NCBI GenBank assembly: GCA_019096065.1
Contig: JAGUCH010000008.1
Coordinates: forward strand, 2,795,001 to 2,859,000
Direction of reading: 5' to 3'
Source: Paracyclopina nana
Taxonomy: Eukaryota; Arthropoda; Copepoda; Cyclopoida; Cyclopettidae
Length of the DNA stretch: 64,000 bases
The position numbers and the translations under genes are program-made. Under the pieces are notes generated by a model. The model was not told where the DNA came from, made no database searches, and saw only the letters and a list, made by a program, of their open reading frames with translations. Shown one piece after another: positions 34,801-43,293 of this stretch (positions are counted from its first letter, which is position 1; every line of letters begins with the position of its first letter).

Positions 34801-37800
34801 GCCTCATCCTCGTAAAATACTAATGCATCGAAATCGATTTCTTCGTGATCAAAAGATTTAGTAATTTCCCATATAATGAGCTCCATCATACTACTAGACT
34901 GCCATGAAATTTGGCCATTTTTCGGCAGATGCAATTGCTCCTGGCGAAAGTTTGCGGCAGTTTTGCCTCGAACTTGAGCACGACTTCCATTCAATAAACT
35001 TTGAGTATACATTGCAAAAGACGTAAGAATTCGGGGATATTCGGCAGTTTTTCGTGATAATTGACAAAATTACCGAGAGCTGCATCTGTCCTTGGTTCGG
35101 TTCCCAAATACGCCCACAAAAAATGAGATCGTCAATTTATCAGACAGGATCATGCACACTTTATCCCATGCTTCAAAACACGAATTGTGCAGCTCGTCCT
35201 TCTTCCATTTTCTTTTATCTGCTCGCCAATTAAATTGGAGATGGAGGAGAACGCTCTTCTTCAGAATTTGGCCTTGCTCGCTCTACTATCAAGGTTTGTG
35301 TCAACAGGCCAAAATATACTGTTGCATTGCTTTTTATAGCTGCGAAATTCATTCCCTCCATTTTCCCTTGATGGTCTATTGTCTTTCGAGTGGATTTGGG
35401 TAAATTATCTTTCAAAATGCAAAGGCCAAATATGCAATGTACGTAGTATGAAGCAGCAACAAATTGCTCAGAATTCCTAATCAAGATTTTGCAAGAGGCC
35501 TGAAAAATGAACCCATATAGCGAGGAGCACTAATGGCCACCTTCTAGTTGGGATAGCTTTAAGGTCATTGTCATCATCAAGTAAACCATCCTTGACTATG
35601 TTTTCCTTAATAATTCAAGAAGTAATTTTTCCATTGAGATCATTTGCACGGTGGTTCAAAAAGCCATTTTCACGCTCATGTGAAATTCCGCCAAATCGCC
35701 AAATTCTCATTTTGACGCCAATTTTCAGATTCTTTTTGGGAGAGCTTCTTAGCCATGAAAATAGCTCAAATTAGTGAAAAATGACAGAAAAGAGTTGAAA
35801 TTCATCTTTAAAATGAAAATTTGTTTGAAAAAGTTTCCATGAGGAAAAACAGTAGAACAGCAAATTTTGCCTACTTTCAGGATTCTATAACTTTCCTTTG
35901 ACATTGAATGACATTTAGATATTATTGCTATCATGATAATCAGACCCCATTTAATGATTATTCATCAAAATTGGCTGCGGAAATGTGCGGAATTGGGAGC
36001 TCTGAAAGTCAATTTTTAGCTTAGAGCCCTATGAAAATTGACTTCGACGATTTCGCGAGTTTTTTCCCCGTGAGCGTCTAGAAGGGATTTTGAACCACTG
36101 TGATTTGGCTTGACCACAACTCAAGTATTTAGCTCTAAGGGCAATATCTTTGCCAACAATAATTTCATAATTCTCATTGTTCCTCCTACCAGTTGACATT
36201 TTTTTCAATGCTCTTATTCAGAAGGAGGATGAAATTTCAGCACAGACAAAGAAGTCATTTAACCGTGTTTGACCTTTCATATTTGGCCTTCATGGTGACA
36301 TAGTACTATCTAAATATCTTTGCTAGATTCACAAGACGACAGTTGAAGAAGGACTTTTAGTGGAAAATTACTGCAGCAAAACGAGACAACAACCTGATAT
36401 CTCATACGTAAATCTACGCCAATTAAAATCGCGTCCTCCGTTCTTTTTGCGCGGAGTTTCCGATAACCTCGAGAGTTACAATGCAAACGTTTACGACACA
36501 TCCACACACGAGCAGAATTAGTTCTCGAATCCCTTTTTGGGTATAAGCTCCAAAAAAAGTGCAATGCAATGATGAATATTATGGCACACCCAGAGTTGTT
36601 TGCACAACGATTATCTAATTGCTAAAATAGCTCAAAGAATGTTTTATATACTGTAATACGATTTCCTCGTGTTATAATTCAGTTTACCGATCCGACTCAG
36701 CTCTTTTATATCACAGTCCTTTCTAAGCAATTTGGGGGATATTAAATACTTAACAGCCCTTGAATCAAATTTGAGGGATTTTAAGTAATTTAATGCCCCT
36801 CATATTCCATGGAAGTAATCCAAATTCCAAAGAAGTTGGAAAAAAGAGAGGATCATCCAAGATTCGAACCTCAGACAGTTAGATTAGCATCCCAAAGCTC
36901 TAACCACTGAGCTATGGAAACATCATGAAAATTGCATGCTATGTATAGGACTTTAACCATAATTTAAGCCAGATAAAGAAATAAAAAAAGTTAAGGAATG
37001 ACCGGGGTTTGAACCCTAGACTCCTGAATCAAGAGCCTAGCACTCTAACCATTGTGCCACAGGAACACATCTGAAGAAATGGATTTTAAAAGTATATTTA
37101 ATTGCTCCCAACCCTCTGGATGCTAGCTAATGAGAGCCAGTGATATTCACATAGCAACTAAAAACCGAGCAGTATTTTCTAGGGCACGGGGCAGCCCGGT
37201 AACTTCATTAAAACACTCATAAATCGTATTACAGAATATAAAATTGTATATTCCGAGCTGGGGCACGTAAAATAGGGTCATTAAATAGCTGACCTCGGAT
37301 TTTAAAATGGAAAAACACTCGTACAATTACAGCCCTCGCAGGCTCGGGCTAGTAAAGCTGTACTCGAGTTTTCCCATTTTAAAATCCTCGCTCAGCTATT
37401 TAATGACCCTACTTTACGTGCCCCAGCTCAAAATAAATAACTAAAAGTTCACATGTTCAGGGCTTTTTTCGAAGCCTAGCTGCCAAAAAAAAAAAAACTA
37501 TCGAAACGTGATATTTGCCTAGCTGATTCTCAGCTGTGCAATTAAATTCCATTTAAGATAGGAATAAAAGGCATCAATGACAAGTGGGATGACGAAGCAG
37601 CACCAAAATGGAATTTGGTCTTATCACTCTCAGTGATTCTGTTTTGGCAGTCGTTAGAAAGTTGGCCTTTGTGACCTTTTTTTCTACCTGATTGCATCAA
37701 CAATATCAGCTGGCAACAATTGGAAGAAGCTCAATTTGAAGGATGGATGATGAAAAATCGACAGCTAAATCGTAGACCAAAGCAATTGGATACCTCAGAA

Positions 37801-39558
37801 AGGGAAATTATGCCAAATACGTATATACATACTCCAGCAGTTATTGAGAGATCATTGCCATATGCATAATATATGTGTAAATAGTCGTGCAGGTTTACCT
37901 CAAAATCGTGCCAAATCAGGACTCGGCCAGGAAATGACATCAGCACAAAAACTGATGAGACAGCTTGAAAATAAGAGACTGAGCCCTGTAAGTGATTTAA
38001 AAATGGGCGCGGATAAAAGGATGAAAAAACCTTATGAATAATATAAGGCAATTTTTTACTGCCATGAATAATGAGGCAAGCAAGCATCTTAGCATAATTG
38101 ACCCATCATTTATATCAGCACATGAAGTGGCTGCGATGGGGTTATGGTGAAAGTGGTTAGAGGTTAATTATTGGAGAAAAATGTAAAATACCCATTCACG
38201 AGAGTTTTGAGCTTAACTCAACCTTCTATAAGCGTGTCTGATTTTCGCCTCAGCGTCAGCTCGTTGAGAAAATTGGTTCCGATTCATTTCCCATTATTTT
38301 CACATTCCACCCACTCAGAAGCATTAAAAACTGACTCTCGGTGGAGGTAGTCTGCCACAAGCAAAGCTTCATTTATATACATGGATATTTTGTCTACATA
38401 AATTGGTAGTTCACGTCTTAACAATATAGTATTGCATTGAAAAAGGCTGCAACTAAGAGCCAAAAGTGAGATCGAGAAAGGGAGCAAGATTGTGAATCGA
38501 GTCCCTCTTTTTTGTCAAGCTGTGATTTACTTCAAGCTCGACTTGTTCAAGTGCTGACAGAGAGCTGCAACTCCAACGAATTTTGGAATAACACGAAACA
38601 CCTGAGTAAGTAGATGATGGTGTTGTCCTCGTTCTAATGCCAAACAAAGGACTTTTTTGTCAAAGAAAGATCCATTATTGCAGCATGAGATAAAGGCAAA
38701 ATAGCAAATATATCAGCGGTTAGGAAAAATGTTAATCGTTCTCTTTCATTTAGGGATGATGTCTCCAAAATTGAATTTAAAACGACCACATCAATTCTGC
38801 GCCCAGAGGCGCATTTTTGAGTGTATATAGCATAGGAATAAAAAGGCCTTCTTTCGCAATCTTCGCCCCTTAGCGATGTGTTTTGATCCAATGACAAATG
38901 GTGAGAAAATCGAATCATAAAAAAGGTTAGCACAATGGGAACTGCGCGAACGTGGGATGCGCGAGCTCTATTTGCATTTGATATTCCTCAACAATTCTTT
39001 GCTACGTGAAAAAAGGCTTTTTTGCCAGACAAAAATTGTACGACAATTGAGGCCAGATCGTGTGAGTAAAGCAGTTTTATTGCACCTAGGTACTGTAATG
39101 TTAATTTCAGCTCGTGAACGCGCCGGGGGAAACTGTCCGACATTTTAATTTTGGGTCATGAGAATTTCACTGTTGATTTTCTCCCTGATGGGTTGAGCTG
39201 TGCACGCCATTCCGCTATCATTCGTGTTGTGCGTTAATTACTTCAATTTCAATGTGGGTGGTTTTTACTACCACTGTATAGTATATGCAATGTTGATGCT
39301 TTCGCAAGAAACGTGCGTCACGATTACTCTCAAATGTCAGGCGGAAACCTCAGTGAAAAAAGGCTTGTAAATCCAGAAGCCTACCTTTGCATGGTGCCGG
39401 TTTTGGTTGTCAAAGTCGTATTTGCTTTTGGATTGCTGCTGTCCATTGCTCACTCGGTTGGCTGAGCTGGCTTGTGCTGAGCTCGCTGGCGGAATCAGCG
39501 GAATGCCCAGATTTCCATCGTAGCCAAACAAAGGGGTTCTTCGCAACTTGGACGCCAT
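25829..39558 (-). CDS. PPP1R14-family (CPI-17/PHI-1-like) inhibitor of protein phosphatase 1
   Basis: Exons are 39558-39385, 26466-26170, 26115-26044, 25982-25932 and 25870-25829, all phase 0, giving 211 residues. The Ser-rich N-terminal ~130 residues are specific to this protein. The conserved PHIN domain follows: FLTAKYGAHQMALIRKRL, then DIEIDLDEVLDMEDESE, then LLTAGCKRPLKIEHVN, and a C-terminal helix ending GDLLEKVKTL. The Thr in FLTAKY aligns with the regulatory Thr38 of CPI-17, whose phosphorylation makes the protein a PP1/myosin-phosphatase inhibitor. The length exceeds vertebrate members (~145) because of the N-terminal extension. Exon 1 is assigned by phase, the GTAGGC donor and Ser/Gln-rich composition. 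The 12.9-kb intron between exons 1 and 2 spans other genes. Confidence 0.85.
26836..27861 (+). CDS. Secreted mucin-like peritrophin with one chitin-binding domain
   Basis: A single exon encodes 341 residues. Signal peptide: MTLAILIQLSLLILA. One six-cysteine chitin-binding Peritrophin-A domain (about residues 28-78) contains CSKFVQCSNGYEYVFNC. A Thr/Ser-rich mucin stretch (about 80-215) built of TSTSVT/TSTPIK repeats follows; such segments are usually O-glycosylated. The C-terminal half is Cys-rich (from GCLTNGSSYF, with CWGYNQCVRFC) and does not match a domain I recognise. Such proteins line chitinous matrices such as the peritrophic membrane or cuticle. The gene lies entirely in the first intron of the PPP1R14-like gene, on the opposite strand. 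Confidence 0.86.
   Translation: MTLAILIQLSLLILAKNPTSKGQLFTGCDYAKLKPVIRDCSKFVQCSNGYEYVFNCPSTLVFNFEGQYCDYPGNVPECQTTSSVTASISTSTATVTTSTPMTTSTSVTTSTSVTSSTTMTTSTPIKTSTTVTTSTSVTTSTSVTTSTSVTSSTTMTTSTPIKTSTTVTTSTSVTSSTTMTTSTPIKTSTTVPTSATSTLASSTTTKVAYDILTASSETFLDPTTTAPDQGCLTNGSSYFENKLRECNAANVDDVTKYCKNYVSHPDEVSVGTFKWPLSDDEDCWGYNQCVRFCPGDDWQICSFDCEVKEEVRFRFDSSKEVCVPSFDDQCLHKINKGINTN
27100..27425 (+). repeat. Coding minisatellite in the mucin gene
   Basis: Units such as ACAACTTCAACTTCAGTCAC and ACATCGTCAACAACAATGAC recur in a higher-order pattern, with near-identical blocks starting around 27171, 27282 and 27348. All units keep the frame (multiples of 3), so copy number can vary without breaking the protein. 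Confidence 0.85.
28248..28412 (+). repeat. Dispersed GATGGCGCCA/CATCTAGCGG repeat copy
   Basis: It contains AAGATGGCGCCACTGTAGA, AGAAGTGGATTTTTT, TTGGCATTTTTGACG, ATGGCGAAAA and a CTCCACCTAGCGGATTA end in the family order. Confidence 0.8.
30118..30296 (+). repeat. Dispersed repeat copy
   Basis: It contains AATACCAGAAGTGGACTTTT, TAGGCATTTTTGATAGTC and the CTCCATCTAGCGGGTG end. The GATGGCGCCA block is degenerate here. Confidence 0.8.
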
Positions 39559-41467
39559 CTTTATTCTCTTCGTGTAAATCTGCTCAAATCACTTTGCATG
39601 TTCTGGGTAGAGCGGCTTCGCACTGTGCAAGCAACCAAAGGTAACTGAAACCGATGCAAAAAGTGCGCGCAGAACAATCCACCGTGCGCTGAGAGCTCAC
39701 CTGTGTGTTTCTATGTTCGTCTATGTAAATGCGCGCGGAGTATGTACGGGTCGAACTCGCAGATCGTTTTTATAAATATAGGATTCAACTGATCCCCTTT
39801 TGGAAATAATCCGCTAGATGGCGCTGCAATATGTTTTAGCGGGTGAGACGCACGAGGTTGAACTATTTACCCCATTCTGCTGTCAAAAAATGCCAAAAGA
39901 TAAAAGTACTATCAAAAAATCCACTTCTGGTATTTTTGTTCCACTCTTAGATGGCGCCATCTAATGACGTGGCGAATCTATCAAAATAAACTGTGTCTTG
40001 GCTAATTTTGCGTATAAAACTGAACTATAATCGCACATTGCTTGACAAAATGCAATAATTAAGATATGATTAACAAGAAGCCTATTTCTGGTATTTTCCT
40101 CTCTCCTCTATGCTATGGTGGCGCCATCATAAAAGCAAGCGAAAAACGCCCGAACTAAATCTCTTGATCCAAGCTATTTAGATGGCATCGAAAACAATTG
40201 CATTGGCTACATCATACAGAATACATTCGTTTCGGGCCATTTGTTTAAATTGAGAGAAAATTGCAGGCTGTGGCATCTGGCAATTCACGTGTGGATCGGG
40301 AGATTGCATCGCTGGCTACGATGTTTGCGATGGCATTCCACAATGCGATGATAGCAGCGACGAAGCTCCGGAAACGTGCCCTAGTAAGTGTTAAATTGCC
40401 ATTTCCATTTTGAAGCGTGCAACCTTTTTTTCGCAATACTTATAGCATCAACGCCCAAGCCCACAACCAGGCCCATAAAGAAACCTGGGAGTGATTCCTA
40501 CAAGACAACGACAAGGCAGCCCATCATAAATCGGCCTGATGATGTGAGCAAATGGGGACGAGAGGGTGAAAAGTCATCGCCAAAAGATCTCGTGCAAACT
40601 AGCAATTTTCAGCATCGCGGATCCTCCGGAGTACAAGTACCAAATGCGATGATGCCATTGCCAAACTCTGATCCTCGGTAATTGGACGAAAACTGGCCAT
40701 TAGTGTGAACTTTCAGATTATTATTTCTCGTTAAAGGTTATATGGATTTCAGCAGCCACCTTATGGTGGCTACAACCAGCAAAATGGATATGGCTACGGT
40801 TACCCACCTCAGCCTCCTCCCAATTACCAGCCAGGTGAGTACACTTTATTTCTGATGACTCAAATTGCTACATTCAATATTCATTCGTTTTTAGGCTATA
40901 ACAATTATTATGGCCCTCAGCAGCAGCCAATCTTGCCTCCGCAGCAACCACCTCAGCAATCTACTCAAGTACAATAATTGTGAAATTTGAGCCAAAGATG
41001 TTCTTTCTTTAATTGGCTCCTAATTTGCAATGTAGGCTCAACCCGTTGTCGTCAGCAAGGCTGGGAACAGCAACACAGTGGTTGCTTCCAATGCGACCAC
41101 CAAAGTTCCAAGGCTTTTATCAGCGCAAAATGCAGGAAATTCTCAACATGGAGAATTGGCCCCTTCAGATCCGGACTTGGATATGGAAACGCAAAAGTAT
41201 CTGCTGAAAGATTTGAAGCCATCGGATTTCGTGATGGAAACTCCAGTGGCTGCGTATTTCACGTTAATCCTAGGTAAACGAATTCGGTAGGCAAAAATAG
41301 CTTGTTGACTTTCAGGAGCAGTTTGCTTTACAGGATCTACTATTGGCTTATGTGTTTGCTTTTTGATCTGTTGCCGCCTGAAAAATCAGCAGAAACGAGG
41401 GCGAAAGCGCAATTTGGCCTCGGATTCCGGAGATGGAGACTACTTAGTCAATGGGCTGTATTTATGA
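31600..41467 (+). CDS. LRP11-like MANSC/LDLa single-pass membrane protein
   Basis: Exons are 31600-31920, 32727-33027, 40267-40383, 40446-40677, 40737-40834, 40895-40968, 41036-41273 and 41316-41467. They total 1533 bases (510 residues) with all phases in agreement. Signal peptide: MLPNGLLFCLLLPMVASS. A MANSC (MANEC) Cys-rich domain spans exons 1-2 (LCLSGCCDTQLCNVAVFD, then CFMFDC). One LDL-receptor class A domain is in exon 3 (CDGIPQCDDSSDEAPETC, with the acidic Ca2+-binding end). A Pro/Gln/Tyr-rich stalk follows, then a transmembrane helix (FTGSTIGLCVCFLICC) and a short tail ending DYLVNGLYL. MANSC plus LDLa plus TM is the LRP11 arrangement, but without its PKD domain. It is probably a cell-surface protein; the ligand is unknown. 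Confidence 0.87.
32518..32690 (+). repeat. Dispersed GATGGCGCCA repeat copy in LRP11-like intron 1
   Basis: It contains TTAGATGGCGCCACAATATA, TACCAGAAGGGGATTTTTT, TTTTTGGCATTTTTTATGAC and AATGGCGAAAATA. It ends 37 bases before exon 2, so its 3' part sits close to the acceptor. Confidence 0.8.
35647..36102. mobile_element. Transib-like MITE, intact copy with target duplication
   Basis: The 456-bp element starts CACGGTGGTTCAAAAAG and ends TTTTGAACCACTGTG, forming a terminal inverted repeat of about 15 bp. It is flanked by ATTTG at 35642-35646 and 36103-36107. Termini, duplication length and internal sequence match the copy at 22340-22804. There is no coding capacity. It lies in the large intron of the LRP11-like gene. 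Confidence 0.83.
36850..36921 (-). repeat. tRNA-like sequence (anticodon-like GCT), probably a SINE head or pseudo-tRNA
   Basis: The minus strand has an A box (TAGCTCAGTGGTTAGAGC), a plausible anticodon stem and loop (TTGGG-ATGCTAA-TCTAA) and a B box (GGTTCGAATC). The 5' and 3' acceptor strands do not pair, so a functional tRNA is unlikely. Confidence 0.55.
36995..37066 (-). repeat. Second tRNA-like sequence, ~145 bp from the first
   Basis: The minus strand has a D-arm/A-box-like CACAATGGTTAGAGTG and a B box GGTTCAAACCCC, with no acceptor-stem pairing. The internal layout and AT-rich flanks resemble those of the copy at 36850, which suggests tandem units of a tRNA-derived repeat. Confidence 0.5.
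37255..37429. repeat. Foldback element, 70-bp inverted arms with 35-bp spacer
   Basis: Arm 1 (37255-37324, starting GAGCTGGGGCACGTAAA) and the reverse complement of arm 2 (37360-37429) match at roughly 60 of 70 positions. The spacer is 37325-37359. It could form a long hairpin in DNA or in the intron RNA, and it resembles a palindromic MITE. Confidence 0.9.
37893..37987 (+). CDS. Putative cassette exon in the large LRP11-like intron
   Basis: A TCGTGCAG acceptor and GTAAGT donor bound an open segment (LPQNRAKSGLGQEMTSAQK, then LMRQLENKRLSP). Its entry phase (1) matches the exit of LRP11-like exon 2, but its exit phase (0) does not match the LDLa exon. A further small exon (for example 39029-39060) would be needed. 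It may be alternative or belong to another transcript. Confidence 0.45.
39790..39970 (-). repeat. Dispersed repeat copy, reverse orientation
   Basis: It contains CCGCTAGATGGCG at its left edge, CAAAAAATGCCAAAAG, AAAATCCACTTCTGGTATTT and TTAGATGGCGCCATCTAA, the mirror of the plus-oriented copies. Confidence 0.8.
40080..40165 (-). repeat. Dispersed repeat copy, partial, reverse orientation
   Basis: It contains TATTTCTGGTATTTTC, TATGGTGGCGCCATCATA and GAAAAACGCC. Only the GATGGCGCCA half is present. Confidence 0.65.
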
Positions 41468-41871
41468 AGCCCTTTAAAAAGCATTATTTAACCCAATATA
41501 CTATATGTAACCCATAAAAGGTTCCGCGTTCGCATATGACCAAGTTCCGGTTCTCCATTTATTGATTTTTATGATTCCATAACCAAAGACTTGGACTTGA
41601 GTCGAAAGTTTCTTTTATTTGGAACGTTCAGTGATGCACAATTTACATGGGTGTGATGGCTTGATTTTGTTGAGGAGAGATTTCTTTAAATACTTTCATG
41701 TATTACATGATCCTAAACAGCAATATTCTGTTAAACTTGTAGTATATCACAGATCAGATATTGTTCGCGACAAACACGGTTTGATTTGATTGAGGAGTTG
41801 AACGAAATTTTGCCGAAATGTGGTGGGGCTCACTTCCATGCAACAGAAGTGATTTTTTCGTAGCAGACTGG

Positions 41872-43293
41872 TTAAACTGTTGACGCATTGTTGCCGGCTG
41901 CCGCAACAGCTGACGTTTCCGCCGCTTCCTGTTGAGCAGCTATGATATCAGCTGACACCAGCGCGCTTCTCTCAGCGTTTGTTGCAGCGTCCAGTGGTCG
42001 ATTTGCAGTGACATTCGATGAAATGGCCAAAGCTTCATCATAGCTTGGCGGTGGAGTTTCAGTTCTGGTCTTGTCAGCTGCATCCATGCTGCTGGCATCC
42101 AATCCATCCACTGCATCATCTAATTCACAAAAATGAATCCCCTCATTAGCTTTTCCACTTAAAATTCATTTCAGCCCGCTAGATGGCGCAGCGATTTGTT
42201 TTGAAATGTTTTTCGCGGAAATTGCGCTATTTACGCCATTCTATCACAAAAAATGCCATAAAACCAAAAGTCGGGAATAATCCTCTTCTGGTATTATTAT
42301 TATTTTCTTTGTGGTGCCAAAAAGTTGGCAATGAAAAACAAACGCTATAGAACTAAATAATTTTTGCAGTTGCTCACCAGAAGAGGCTGAGTCAGCCAGT
42401 CTGCTTTCATGTGGGTTCAAGGATGTTGTAGCAGGGCCGTAGTGGCTGTAAGGGGGTGGGAGATCATCAGGATGCGGTATGATGTATCTCAGCGGCCCGT
42501 TTCTCCGAGCTTGGCGAATTTGTCTGTAGCACGAGGCTCTGTGCACCACGAGCAGAGTAATGAGGACACAAAGCAGGAAGAGGACTAGCATAGCATCCTC
42601 CACGAACTTGATGTATTCTGGATGGAATTTCGCAAAGTTGGAATGTATCCGATGCCGATTACTGAAGTAATACGACTGATCAAACAAGTCATCAGAGGTC
42701 CTTCGAAACCCTATGTAATACAAAAATAATTGGATGTCATAGGCCTAAAGCTATGGTAAATATACCTCCGATCGTGGGATCAAAGGCAGTGAAGCACTCC
42801 TTCTTGGTCTCAAGGAAGATTTGATCATCGATGACACGATTCATCGCATGGAGAATGGGGAAATGACTGATGCATGGAAAATGGCCTGCGCAGTCTCGAT
42901 TAGTGTGACACTCGTTCTCAGCTGTAATGCAAAAAATCAAATGATTAAGCTCGTGATTAGCATTATTTCATTTACCTATGTTCAAGCACTTGACAGGGTC
43001 CTCTTTGGCTGCTTTGAAGCCTTCCTTACAAACGCACTTTCCCACCTGCATTGTTGCATTTCGAAAGCAGGTTCTATCAGCTCCGAGGCAATCTTCGTCA
43101 TTCAAGCATTCGACAAGGCCTGAAAAGTCAACATCAGTTATTTGCACATCAATCACGATTAAATCCTGGTTGGATCCTGCGGAAGACAGATGGGGTGTCA
43201 CCACTTACCTCTAATCGGCCCAGCCTTGGCGACATGCCCAACGAGTCCCAGGAAGAAGGCCGCAAAAAAGTAGCTCCTTTTCACCTTCTTCAT
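41872..43293 (-). CDS. Secretory-pathway single-pass membrane protein with two PPxY motifs
   Basis: Exons are 43293-43209, 43176-42976, 42921-42766, 42710-42378 and 42119-41872. They total 1023 bases (340 residues), with every junction in phase 1. Signal peptide: KRSYFFAAFFLGLVGHVAKA. The ectodomain has EB-like Cys pairs (VECLNDEDCLGADRTC, then GKCVCKEGF; ECHTNRDCAG). A transmembrane helix follows (AMLVLFLLCVLITLLVV). The cytosolic tail contains LPPPYSHY and TPPPSYDEAL, two PPxY motifs that bind WW domains of NEDD4-type ubiquitin ligases. A trafficking or adaptor role for such a ligase is inferred. I do not recognise a named family. Confidence 0.82.
42170..42310 (-). repeat. Dispersed repeat copy in the last intron of the PPxY gene
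   Basis: It contains CCCGCTAGATGGCG, ATTTACGCCATTCTATCAC, AAAAAATGCCATAAAA and CTTCTGGTATTATT in reverse family order. It fills over half of the intron 42120-42377. Confidence 0.75.

Noticed and set aside
36850-37066. Functional tRNA genes
   Set aside because: A and B boxes are present, but the acceptor stems do not pair.
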